Below are positions 22,775-34,083 of a DNA stretch of 64,000 nt, piece after piece. The DNA is from Thalassia testudinum (taxonomy: Eukaryota > Streptophyta > Magnoliopsida > Alismatales > Hydrocharitaceae): contig JAZHRO010000046.1 of NCBI GenBank assembly GCA_037157565.1, positions 19,070,501 to 19,134,500 of the forward strand. The letters are read 5' to 3'. The stretch's first letter is position 1. Each line of letters opens with the position of its first letter. The notes beneath the pieces are model-generated. The model had not been told where the DNA came from. It worked only from the letters and a program-made list of their open reading frames with translations, and did no database searches. Made by a program: the position numbers and the translations under genes.

Positions 22775-24386
22775 TGATGACCACCCATGATCCCCCTCTT
22801 TCGACCATCCAACAATCAAATTGGATGGCCTATCTTATTCCCCTCATTTTCATGATCCTCTCCTGCCAAAGAGAGGATGTCTCCTTACCCCATTCGTCAT
22901 TGTCGTCTTCCTACCTTCATCTCCTTCTCCAGCACTGGTCAGCCACAACCAGAGCACTTTGGCCTCCTTTCTCTTCTCTACGACCCCTTATTCCTTCCTC
23001 TATCCCTCTACATCATTTCCTCCTCACCTACACTTCCAAACGACCACACTACTGCCCTCGATGCCCTCATCTTCTTTTGCTCTGACGATGCCTTCTCATC
23101 GCTCCACTGCTCGAAATGCCGCTTCTCTGTGCTCATTAGCTCTGCTATATCCCAGAGAGAAAAAGCCCTCTGGTTATTAAGGCTATTAGCCTCTCCTCAC
23201 TGCCACCGGACACCACACCTTCACAGCATCTTCTCCGTCACTTACAACTACTCGTCGAGCACCATATGCCTTCTAACCACCACCATTGAGTTAGCTCGCC
23301 ACAGAGAAGCTTTTGAACCTTTTCATTAGGGATATGAGCCCGTGTTTTTGAATTCAGGTCCCATTGTCTTCTTCTTGCCACCGCCAATTTGACACTGATC
23401 TCCACCGTCAACCACTGCTCTCCAGACCCATCTCCACCTCTAGGTGTTTCAGAATTCCCTTGCGAACTCAACTACTTCTCTAATTGGTCACAACGTCTTC
23501 TTTAGCAGCCTCAATTTAGCGAGGACATTCACGGCTGCAAACGAGAAGGAGGCAACTTTGTTAGTCCCACATCGTGGGATTAGAAGGAGCTGCAACAAAA
23601 TATATTAGATTTATGATATTGTTGTGTTGCCTCAGAAACTTGGGGGTGAGGTCCCCTCTTCACCCATACACACTCCTCAGCTACCTTTCACTGCCGATAG
23701 CCCTGGTCCATGTACCTGGATCCGTTAACCCGATAATGCGACCGATTATGTGAGAGAGTAGGGAGAAGAAGAGCAAGGAAATTGTGAGAGAGAGTTTTGC
23801 TGTCTTGAGGGTTGGCTAAACACTTAGCCGGGAGTATACCTTGTGTGCTGACAAGGAAAGAAAAGAGAAGGGGAGGAGAAGAAGAAGCAAAGCAGAAGAG
23901 AAGAGGAGCTGTGCTTGAGGAAGAAGAAAGAAGAAGACACTATAGCAAGCGACAGTTAAGTCGTCTAATACACCTGCCAGACGTATGATTTGGGTTTCAT
24001 GCTGGTGCTATTGAAACATTTAAGTATCTAAGTTGCACGGTTGAAACTATTGTAGCATCATTTGAATAATTAATATATGTGCTTAGACTAATAATTGGTG
24101 ATCTAAATCACCATTATTGTCTTAGTTATCTTTTTGATCTTGAAATATATTGAGCTTCATTGAATACTTAATGTGATAGATTAATATTCATTGAAATAAC
24201 ATTATTGTGTTCCATTTCTTGTGCTCATTTATATATTAATCAAGATTATTGTGTGAATTCCAATTTGCTCCCTGTGTTTGACCTCGAAATTCAAATTCGA
24301 GTATAAAGTTTATTTGTTTTCATGTGATTTCGACTATAATACAATGAAGTATTTTAAAACATCGATTTTGCATGATAACACTTCAT
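22775..24386 (+). repeat. Family X LTR segment
   Basis: Closely parallels 20400-22131: CT-rich transcribed region, an intact USE module, a purine tract, TTGCTCCCTGTGTTTGACCTCG at about 24267 and an AT-rich 3' end to CA at 24386. A start at TGATGACCACCCATGAT (22775) is possible but weak, because no TATA or U3 follows. It abuts the gag of element F without a PBS, so the junction is a rearrangement. Confidence 0.55.
23564..23635 (+). promoter_or_regulatory. U6-type (USE plus TATA) promoter module
   Basis: GTCCCACATCG (23564-23574), 26 bases, TATATTA (23601-23607), 21 bases, GCCTCAG (23629-23635). The USE-to-GCCTCAG distance of 55 equals that of the degraded copy at 21205 and is within one base of the Xc copy. 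A hairpin (GGGTGA 23644-23649 with TCACCC 23660-23665) follows the predicted start, and T4 at 23795-23798 would end a transcript of about 170 nt. Motif and spacing are seen; Pol III use is inferred. Confidence 0.6.
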
Positions 24387-25530
24387 AGGCCGACGACGTC
24401 TAAGACGTACATTCATCAAGGAAATACACATCAAAATCATCATGCGGTGCGTTACCCTGATTTTGTGGTACCAGATCAAGATTATTCACAGGATCTTGTG
24501 AATGCAAAGAAGATGCATCTCGAGTGAGTAAATTAACTCGAGTAGGAGGGGCTCGGGGTGCATAGGAGGATCTAGATGCAGCAGAATTTCTAACTAAATC
24601 AGGTTGAGCTCGAATCAATTCATCGAGCTTCTTACCTAACAGAAGCACCTTATCTAGTTGCTTGGTGATGATGTCCATATCGGCTCAAGTTGATTCGACC
24701 TAAGCTTCGTGGAGACTAACCCATTGCAATCTAGGTTGCTAGAATTGGTACAATGATGCGGCAATCATAGAATTCTTTGCCAAAGAATCGAATACCTCAA
24801 ATGCGCTATTCTCATCTTTTGCGAGGAAATTCCTGCCACTAGATGCATCAGCGAGATACCGATGTGTGTCATCTAATCCATGGTAAAAGATCTAGGCCAA
24901 GTGCCATCTAGGCACACCATGGTGTAGGCATTTCCCTAGGAGATCATGAAATTGGTCCTAGGCATCAAGTAACTTCTCCCCAGGTCCTTGGGAGAAAGTC
25001 GTAATCATGCACCTCATTACGTTCGTACAACCGATCGGGAAGAACTTTTGTAGGAATTCACGTCGTAATTTTGCCCAGGTTCCAATTGGCATCTCGATGG
25101 TCTTAGTCCAATATGAAGCTTTGTCCTTGTGAGACAACAGAAAAAGCTTCATGAGAATAATTCATAGGTCAACATTCCTGGGTCAAACCATTTCTGTGAT
25201 TCGACTCAGGTCCTCTATATGCTGGAATGGATCCCCATTTGAGTTCCCATAAAAGTAATTCTGGATCTAGCTAATCACGTTGGGTTTCAACTTGAATGCA
25301 TCTCCACCTGTTGGAATCTAGACTTGAGGCACAAGAATCGGCATAGCTGGATTGTAGAAATCCCATAGCTATTCTCCTCGAGGTGGATGCTGCATCCTGT
25401 CCAATGTCATTAAGATTCGATCGATATTCTACTAATATCTCTCCTCTGATTCGACAACCTGGACTTCCAAGGAAGCCATCGGGTCTAGATCTGCTGGATC
25501 CTGACCAGGTACGGGTCCAGGGTTAGCCAT
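24387..25530 (-). pseudogene. gag: Element F gag remnant
   Basis: Starts at Met 25530 (context TTAGCCAT on the plus strand, the same start as D gag at 40061) and can be followed to 24387. Recognisable pieces are KLFLLSHKDKASYW and LRREFLQKFFP in 25152-24958 and MDIITKQLDKVLLL with APPTRVNLLTRDA in 24678-24400. They match the D and E gags closely. There are many stops (for example near 25433, 25147, 24895 and 24690). The rest of gag and all of pol are gone, replaced by a family X LTR segment at 24386. Confidence 0.8.
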
Positions 25531-26745
25531 CTCAGCTAAGAGAGTAGAAGAAGAAGGGTGAGAAGATGGTCTGGGGGATCAAATGAATCACCTTCGCCTC
25601 CTTGGGATTGGCTCCCAAGATCCAACTAATTGAGGTCTAAGTGACCTCCATCCTTGCATACACCAACCAGCCCTTGGGTTGGTGCAACCAAGCTAAACAA
25701 GGGTCAATCAATTGGTCCTTAGGGTTAGATGATAGAATTTTTTGTTAAGATTCTAATTTATGAAGAAAAATTCATTATACAACCGACTGCAAGTAATCAC
25801 AACCCCCAAGCTAACCTAGCCAATTTGGACGAGGAGACTAAGGGGAAGGTTCTTCCTTTAGCTTTCACCTCCAGTTCCTTTGTATCCCCGAGCCATGATC
25901 ACTTGATACTACCTTGCATAGTTGGCTAAGATTTGACTAAGGTAGCTGTGATGACCCAATAGTATGACAACGAATTCAAGTTAATTAACATATTTTATGT
26001 AATTTTTCCTTAACATTTTTCTCCAAAAAGGGGTTTTTGGTGAGTGGTCCATCAAGTGACCAAGCTCACCGGCTAGCCACTAGACTTGATTAAGTCTAAG
26101 TTAGATAAATGAGGTCTCTAGAATGTAACCCTAAAAGTTAAGTCCTAGGGTTCATGCAAGTTCTAAGTGTGCTGTAGACCAGTTTTCAGATTAAAATGAT
26201 CCTCTATATCATAATTTGAATCTAATTGACTTGAAATTTGACAAACAGATTCCTTTTTCAATTATCTTTTTAGAGAATATTTTTTTGAAATGTTTACTAT
26301 TTCAATCGAATAAATATGAATTTTTAATTATCGGGGGATCAGATCTAGAATTTTGACCCCTTATCGATTTTTCAATTTGAGACAGTAGAAAATCAACTCC
26401 AATTATTCAGGAAAAATATGGAAATGATTGCTAGTTTGATAATCTTTCAAACTCCACCACTTTTGGTCAATTATGATTCGGGTGCTGGTCGAAATTGCTT
26501 TTAGAAATTTGAAAATTTTCAAATATGACTCAGTTTGAGCCCCTTGAAATTCGTGAATTTGTACAAATTCCACAATTCAAATTTTTTCAAATGAACGGTG
26601 CCATTTGAAAGCTGATTTGAAAAAAATGTGTATGCCCAAATTTCAAAATTTTTGGCCAAATAAGTATTCGACAATTGAATTTTTAATTCGGAAATAAGGT
26701 CTGGCCGAATTTTGCGAGATGGTGAAAATGCTTTTGGAATAGTTT
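25531..26745 (-). other. Element F 5' leader
   Basis: Matches the leader of D (40062-41290) and of E (reverse), including GTCTGGCCGAATTT near 26700 and the conserved block around 25990-26120. The D leader continues about 400 bases further to a PBS; here similarity stops at about 26745, so the PBS was deleted or is unrecognisable. Confidence 0.6.
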
Positions 26746-27321
26746 GAAATTTTGCAAGATGGTCGAACACAGGAAGGTGATCATTTGATTAAAAAACATG
26801 TAGGAATTATTGTCACAGAAGCAGATTAGCTGGTTGAAATTAATCTACGCTAGCTATTCTACATAAAGAATAATTAATAGAGAAGAGAAAAAGAATAATA
26901 CAAAGAAAGAGAAAATAGGGAGGGAGTAAACAAATGTTTCATAGTGATATAATCATGTCCATTACATCTACATGCCACACTAGAAAGCTAGAAAGCGCTA
27001 AAAAGAGAGGGATGAGAAAATCCTCCACGACGGCTGCTTGGGAGCCGACACGCATTGACGAAGCACCCGGATGATGGGGATGACATGTTGGATGAGGGAG
27101 AACAGAGATGGAGGATAGAGGATGAAGTAGGGTGATGTCATGGCAGGATCCGCTTCACGAACGGCGATGAGAGCAGAACTGCAGGATGCTCCATGAAAGG
27201 GGTGAGAAGATGGGAAAATTATTTTACCCTAGCTCTAATGGAGCACCCTTGGTATAGGACAAGCTCATAGAGCTTTAGAGGAGGTGAGAGGAGAGGAGAA
27301 GGGATGAAGAATAAGGAGGGG
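26746..27321 (-). repeat. Element F LTR, PBS-proximal part (tentative)
   Basis: Noncoding sequence between the F leader and the insertion point of D. Together with 50933-52958 it was contiguous before D inserted (target duplication AGGGG at 27317-27321). By position it should be the transcribed part of the F LTR, but it does not resemble the D LTR and no LTR end can be named. Confidence 0.35.
27317..27321. other. Target site duplication of element D, left copy
   Basis: AGGGG directly before the D LTR start TGACAAG. The same five bases lie directly after the other LTR end (50928-50932). Confidence 0.9.
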
Positions 27322-29469
27322 TGACAAGTATGGAGTTCATGAGTTTAAGGAAAACAACGCCGTAGTACAGTCGCAAAATCCTCTTGACAAATATATTTGT
27401 AAAATAATGAGACTTGGAGTCCTGGTCGTTCATCTCTGGGAGGCATTTAGGAAAAGCAAAATAATTTCGATCTCACTCACTCTATTTTCTTAAAAACTCA
27501 TGTCAGTTTATGATTATGTACATATTCATGCACGACATGCTATTGTAGTGGAAATATAAAATGAGCGCAAGCAACTGATTATCATGAGAAAGATATTGCA
27601 ATCAAGCACTTGGTGATTTTCACACATAGATATATAGATATATAAAAATATGATTTCATTGATTTCATCAGAGTTATAGAGCACAGCTAGAGGAATGATT
27701 GGTACAGGAAAGCTTGAAACATAAACTACTCGCAAGCAAAAAATGACTGCATACATCATTGGGGGAGAAATATGGAGCTACACTACTAAGCAGTAATAAA
27801 GTAGTAAATCTACAAAGAACTACTGTCTACTTAGCTAGCAGAAATAAGGGCATTCGGAGTTGGGCTTCGATGGCCTTTGACTTGGTTGAGAGGAGAAGGA
27901 TGGGAGGCCAATGGTGCTTAGGCTGACCCTTGGAGACGTAAGTAGGAGGTGATCCAAGCTTGGCGTGGAGGTGGTGGAGTCATGGTGGAGCTCGTGGAGA
28001 TTGAGGTGTGACGGTGGAGTTATGCTATGGAATGAAGCCAAGAGTGAATGGGTGCAAATGGCCACTTCTTAGGTCTTTCTATAGACCTAAGGGAGGCTCT
28101 ATAGATAAATATAGCATTCTCTAGAGAGGGCCTATGGTGGGAGCTCGTGAGAGAGGGAGAGAGAGGGTGGAGTGGTTCTTTTAGATCCACAAAATGTGGA
28201 TCTAAAAGAAGACCCTTCCTTGGTTGCTTAAAAAAGGAACCAAAGGCGGCACCCAAGTGGAGAGATTTCTAGAGAACTCTAGTGAGTGTGTGGGTGCATG
28301 AATGGGTGTGTGTTTGTGTGTGTGTGTGGTCATGCCCTAAGTGGCTAAGTGGTCTAGGTTAGGTCATAAGAGATTTAGGTTAGTGTAGGTCTCAAATTAG
28401 TGTTGCAAACCCTAATTTGCTATGGAGAAACTACAATTGAACTTAACACAAGTTTAATTGAATGAGTGTGAACCTAATTAAGAGTGAAATAACTCAATTA
28501 GGTTGGGCTTAGGCCAATTGGACTCTCACTGAGTCTAATTGGACTTGAATGAGTTGAGATCTAAGCTCAATTGGACTCTATGAGTCCAATTGACTATTCA
28601 ATGGTAATTGACTATGATCTAAGTCAATTGAGCTTAGTGAGAACCTCATTAGGTTCTTAGGAAGGTCTAAAGGTGGTGTACTAGGGTTAGGGCACCTTAA
28701 TTTAGGTTTCGAGGGGGTTTGAATTGGGTTAAGGGATCTAAGAACTCAAGATCAAGGCTTGAATTCCAAAATAGGAATTGGAGAACAGTTCCAGATGTCC
28801 AATAATAGTATCAGACGACTTATAGTAAAAAATCAGAAGTCCAGACATGTTGTCTGGACATCCAATCAGATCAAAACGAATTCAAGGTTCTATCTTGGGT
28901 ATTCTATAGAAATTGGATGTTTGACCAAGTGTCTGGACGTCCAATAACACTGCAGACATGGGGTTAAGGTATGCGAGTTATGGCTAAGGGTTCTGGATGT
29001 CGAATGACTTATCTAGATGTCCAGATAAGGGTTGGAACTAGGGTTTTGAGGCTTCCTAGGCTATGGTGACCTAATTTAAGGATGGCTAAGGCTTGGGAAG
29101 GCTTCTATGGCTATCCTAAGGCTAGGATTGGACCTAAGTACTTCATAATTTAATTGCTTTACTTCTACTTAATAGAATAGCATACCTCAACCCATTACAT
29201 TATTTCTCTACTACATTTTATTCTAATCTTCCGCTCCAGCTCTGATGCAGCACTAGCTTCAAGTCTAGCTTCAGATCCAACTTCTAAGCTTCTTATTTCC
29301 TGCAATTTATATAATGCACTTAATTAGTAAATTGTATCATTATTTCGTGCATAGCTAAAGGAAAGCAGTAAAGATGCAAGTAATGCTTATACATGAATGA
29401 ATTACACTAGCTTATGCTATGTTCTAGCATAATTTATGTCAGTTAAGACCTATGATTGCTGTGCAATCA
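27322..29469 (-). repeat. Element D 3' LTR (complete, 2,148 bp)
   Basis: Minus-strand start at 29469 (TGATTGC ACA GCAATCA, perfect 7-3-7 inverted repeat) directly after the PPT; end at 27322 (plus-strand TGACAAG). Holds TCTGGACGTCC-like motifs at 28783-29025, a perfect 14-bp hairpin at 28178-28208 and a TG microsatellite near 28305-28328. Open frames are chance. Confidence 0.9.
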
Positions 29470-29482
29470 TACCCCCATTCCT
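29470..29482 (-). other. Element D polypurine tract
   Basis: On the minus strand AGGAATGGGGGTA, directly before the LTR start. Confidence 0.8.
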
Positions 29483-30074
29483 AAATTTTGCAATTCCTAG
29501 CAAATGCAAAAATATGTTATCTACAAAAGGGTTCCTGGGGGATTGATTATTTTTATCAAGTATATGCCTAGGAATTCTTTTCCTTTTCGTGTTCATCCTA
29601 AAATCTAGAAATCTAGACAATCGTCAAAGTGTAGCTATGTAGCTTTTACAATGGATTCGAGTGAAAAACCTTATTTACATCTAAAGCCTATACTTGACTA
29701 CTAGTAAAATTCTAGCAGGATAGGAAAAATTCTTCCCTTGGGGTATTCAAGATATTATATGAATTCCACCCCGGCTTTAAGCTTGGGTAGAGAATGTCTA
29801 AGGAAAATGATTATTTATTTGGTGGTTCATTTTCATTTGGTGCTACATAGCGATTAGTACTATAGAATCTACTTTCCCAAATTATTTGGTAACTCAACTC
29901 AGAGTAAGAGGAGAAAAACTATGCTCTCTTTTGGTTCTTTTGTATTCATTCTCCCTTCTCTCTTCTTTTCTTGAGCTCATAATCTCACTAGATTCACACA
30001 TATATTCCATATTTGGTGGTCTCACATGGCATTAACACTTTAATTGAGTTCCAATAACCCTAACACTAAGTTGG
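29483..30074 (-). other. Element D 3' UTR, LTR-proximal part
   Basis: AT-rich noncoding sequence between the PPT and the solo LTR S. The equivalent part of E lies beyond the window end. Contains no ORF of note. Confidence 0.6.
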
Positions 30075-30097
30075 AATTCTGTAACGAATGTGTGCCC

Positions 30098-30938
30098 CAG
30101 ACGTCTTTTAAGACGTCTGGGAGGTGGCTCAGACGTCGGACAAGACGTCTGGGATCGTTTCCAGACGTCTGGAAATCCGTTATTTTCGACACACGCGAGT
30201 CGCCTGCGCGCCTGAGCGCGCAGACCGCATATTCCCTCTTTTATCTGCGGCTACAGGCGGCCTGCCGCCTTTTCTCTCTCCTCTCCGCGCGGCGTTAAAA
30301 GGGGCGTGCCTCCCCTCCCGTCTCCACCGTCTCCTCCTTCTTCTCCTTCCTGTGCGCGAGAGCGAGCGGACGCGAGGGCGGCAACGGCGGCCGCAGTGAG
30401 TGCGGAGGTGCGGCGTGCGAGGGCGGAGCTCTGCCGTGAGGGCGAGCTCGCCGGAGCGGCTTGGCAGGGGGCGCGGAGCGACGCGGAGAGGGACCTGCTG
30501 CGGGCTGAGCAGCAGACGCGCGAGGTGCGACGCGGGCGGCGTCGCGAGCGAAGGCCGAGCAGGGTTCTGATTCTGGAAAAAATTTCCAGAATCAGACGTC
30601 TGGGTTGATAGCCAGACGGCAAGGTCGACGTCTGTAAGATCATACAGACGTCTGAAAGGTGAGTTTCCGCTTTCTTCTTCCTTCTTGTCGACTGACCGTA
30701 CTGAGGGAGGGGGGTTGGCTGTGCGCAGGTTCGCTGATTCGCCATCCTTTGCGAATCAGACGTCTGGAAGTTGTACCAGACGGCGGGAGTGACCTACAGA
30801 CGTCCGTGTGGACCATCGGACGTCTGGGGTATAGGACAGACGTCCCCGCAGACTTCTGGACGTCTGGGAAACCACGCTGAACAGGTAATTCTCTGATCCA
30901 CCGTTTAAGATGTCTGGAAGGAGTTCTAGACGTCTGAT
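30098..30938. repeat. Array of AGACGTCT palindromes in LTR S
   Basis: Full or near copies of CCAGACGTCTGG start near 30098, 30110, 30130, 30142, 30161, 30593, 30624, 30644, 30757, 30797, 30816, 30834, 30855 and 30925, in two clusters around a CpG-rich core (30180-30560). The ACGT core with flanking G and C is a C-box, a known bZIP-binding type. Role inferred only. Confidence 0.75.
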
Positions 30939-31227
30939 TTTGCACAGTATCGTCTTTCTCGACCCGTTTAGGGCCCGTTTGGGCTCCGTTTTCCGCGATT
31001 CGAGTTGCGTTCGTTTCAGAATTAATTCCTCTACCCGTCTACAGTAGCTATACACTATTTTGAGACACTCCTTGTGTTTGATCCTTGTAATAGGACCTCG
31101 TTCGGTTGCAGTCTTGAGAGTCGCGGAGGCACGCGGGATTCCCGATCACGCCCCCATTACTCCCATTGTACCTGGTAGAGTGGCTTAAGTATTTTTTTAA
31201 AACCTGTTAAAGTATGGAACCATAACT

Positions 31228-31380
31228 AGAATCTAGGACATTGCATGAATCCTAGGAATGAGAAATGTATGGAATGATAGCTCCTAGGTGATGCATGAAT
31301 CCTAGGGCTGGAAAACTAGTTGTATGCTAGATCCTAGGATGTGGCATGAATCTTAGGATGGAAAAACTAGGGGAATGTAT
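31228..31380. repeat. Imperfect about 50-bp tandem repeats in LTR S
   Basis: Three units built on GCATGAATCCTAGG followed by a GGAAAAACTAG-like stretch. Diverged copies within the LTR. Confidence 0.6.
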
Positions 31381-32721
31381 AATACTGCAGTCTTGGAAAA
31401 ATGGAAAGGAATATAAAGCTGCCTGTAATTTGAATTAACAGCTGCCTGTTATGAATAAAGAAACATGTTTGAGATCATGGATTTTGAGAACGTGAATCTG
31501 GAAAGTGAAACATATGATGTTCTGAGATAAAGAGCTGGAACCCTACGGGGAATTAGGAGTGGAACTCCTGGAAAGAAAAAGGAATGGAACTGAGATGTAG
31601 TTTGTACTGTCTCTTGGGTACGCAGTACCAAGGGAAGTACCTGTACCTGTTTTGTGTAGAGTGGGGCCAGCCGCCCCAGGGACCCGGGGTTAGGATTGGC
31701 CGCTCTGTACCGACTTGTTGGCCCTCGTGTACGTAGTACCGAGGAGAGCTAGTAGTGTTAGGAGAGTACTAGCTACCCCACGGGCCCCGGGGTTCTGCTA
31801 GCCTCCTTCACCGACTTGTTAGGCCCACTAGGGCAAACCAGGGTAGTCAGGCGAGGGTGCGCGGACTGTGGAGGGGCAAGGCCCCGGTTTGGTTACTGTG
31901 GAGGGGTTGGACCCCTGTTACTGAGAGGGCTCTGCCCTGGTTCCGTGCTGTGCTTTGGGCGCACCCGTTAACGGAAACGACTGACCGCGTGCCAGTGCGG
32001 GCTAGCTACCTGTGCGTTTATCGCGCGTGCCGTAGTCACCGTTACGTCTGTCAGTGACCTTGGGGTGGTTGACTGAGGGTAGGATCACCACGGGGGACTC
32101 TCCCGGCCAGGAGAGCACCACGTGCTACTTCTACTTTTGGAAAAGACTGCAATCAAGATCGTTCCCACGAGGACATTCGAGATCAAGTAAAGGATCTGAG
32201 AAATAAATGAAATAGTGAGAAAAATTGAAAGATGTGAATAAAGGAAGTAATAGAACATAACAGCTACTGTACACTCTACTGTTGCCTTTAGTTAGTTTGC
32301 CACTCTACTCAGTGTTTTGCTGACGTGTTACACTCGTTACCTTTTTCAGGACCAGGTGTTGAGCAGCCAGGGTCGGCGGCTGCAGAGGACGCTGGGCCGA
32401 GTAGGGTCCAGTAGAGTTACCACAGCCTTTTGTACCTCTTTTGTTTCTGTTCTAGTGAGTAGTTTTTGTTTCCGCTGTACCTTCTTTACCTGCAGTTCTT
32501 GTTATATGATAAATGTTGTTTTACTGTTGTGGTGGTACCTACTGTAGTAGTTTCTTTCCTTACTGCTGTACTTTCTTACTGTTAGTTATATTCATGCTGA
32601 ATGTGGTTTATTTTACTGTCTTTTGGTTACTTCCACGTTGGACGACTAGGTCTTGGGATTAGTCGAGTCGGTCCGGTTCTCGTGTCTCGTAGGGACTCAG
32701 GAACCGGGTTGTTACAAATTC

Positions 32722-34083
32722 TTTAGCCAGTATTTGGGCGGACAGAAGCACAGAAAAGTGGGTTAAGGCCATATTTGGTGGATTTTAATTTTATTTGATG
32801 GTATTGCCTCAATGAAAATGAAATAAATACTAAACACTCACAAACTCTTTTTTCTACTCTTTTCTTCTTTTCTTTTCTTTTCCTTTTTTTTCATTTTCTC
32901 ATTTTTTCATTCTTTTTTTTTTCATATATAATTTTTCTAGCGTAACACAATCTAGCAACACATTCGTGAAATTTATTGAGGAGGAAGAGACAATGGGTGG
33001 CTTGTTTGGTGGAAGGGTCTACTCACGACATCGGGAAAGATGGATAGGATGGTGTATTTCTGACCTTGATATCAATACCCTCCTTCAGCCAAGGATTTTG
33101 TAAAGAATGATCGTAACCATCCACCTTAGCGCTAGTTTTATGAGAACTCGCTCTCCATGTATTTACCTTGATTGGTGGCTCTCAATGTTTCACACAAAAT
33201 TTATATGTAAGATCTGAGAGCAGGAACTATGTCTATTCTTGAGTATCATTACTTAATTATCTAGGACTCCAGATTCTTTGTACTAATAATAGAGTACCAG
33301 TACACTCTACTCTCATCTCACACTATTTGGTGGATTTTTAGAAGAAAATCTGGCAAACTCCTAAAGCACTATCTAGGGGTTCAGGAAAATCAGCTCTACT
33401 TCTTTTCGATAGGCTAATGATGTTTATTGATTTTCACCGTGAATCCATTGCAAATTCTATAGGTGGTTGTGAAAATTGTACTTGATTCCAAATTACAGGA
33501 ATCAACTAGAGGATAAAATCCCTAATGCATTCTCTTAATAAAAATAATCTTATTCATCAATGCACTATGTACAAATCCTATAAACAAGTAACCACTTTCA
33601 TTTGTACTTCATAAATTCCCCTAACAGGTTACATTCAGCTTGATCCTAAATTTAGAACAAAAGGGAGAATGGGTGAGTCAGAAATGGCTGTTGCGGATGA
33701 TTTCTAGCTCCAATGCAAGCATTAAAGGTGGAGTTGGTTGTTCTTATATTCAAGAACCTAAAGTACATTTGATAAGCTACTCTAAGGTTTTCTATGTGTT
33801 GGCATAAAATTTTTTCAGTTTTGCTATATATCTACCCCCCTTGCCTAACACCTTGCATGTCCTCATGCATGAATATAAATACAGTAGGGAGTAAGTGGGT
33901 AGAGATCACATGAAATTGCTCTTGAATTTGAATGCTCAGCACCAGCCAACCTAACAATATGCAATATGCGAAAAGGAAATATGCTAAAAGAAAATTATGT
34001 TATGTATAAGAATGGTATTTATAGGGTGATGAAGAATCTGAGCAGATGCTGAGTTTAGCGCTTCCAGCTAGGTGAAAACTCAA
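32722..34083 (-). other. Element D 3' UTR, pol-proximal part
   Basis: Aligns with E 62608-64000. Contains an internal PPT-like tract (33833-33846; minus strand TAGGCAAGGGGGG) and the GACTCCACC motif near 33728-33740. CT-rich run at 32850-32935. No ORF, and no env-like gene, between pol and LTR. Confidence 0.6.

Larger units (their letters stand above)
30080..32716 (-). repeat. Solo LTR S (2,637 bp) with target duplication AATTC
   Basis: Bounded by TGTAAC at 30080 and GTTACA at 32716 and by the perfect duplication AATTC at 30075-30079 and 32717-32721. It interrupts the 3' UTR of D, whose sequence resumes at 32722. It belongs to a third LTR family. The minus orientation is a guess from the TGTAACAACCCGG start seen on that strand. 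It is GC-rich for this window and contains about 14 copies of an AGACGTCT palindrome at 30098-30938 and an imperfect repeat near 31228-31380. No internal domain remains, so it arose by LTR-LTR recombination. Confidence 0.9.

Noticed and set aside
28305..28328. TG microsatellite (also CA run near 53978-54002 and TG near 19279, 49771)
   Set aside because: Short simple repeats within LTRs, no further meaning.
30044..30745. Arg/Ala-rich ORFs on both strands
   Set aside because: Inside solo LTR S, caused by CpG-rich composition and the palindrome array.
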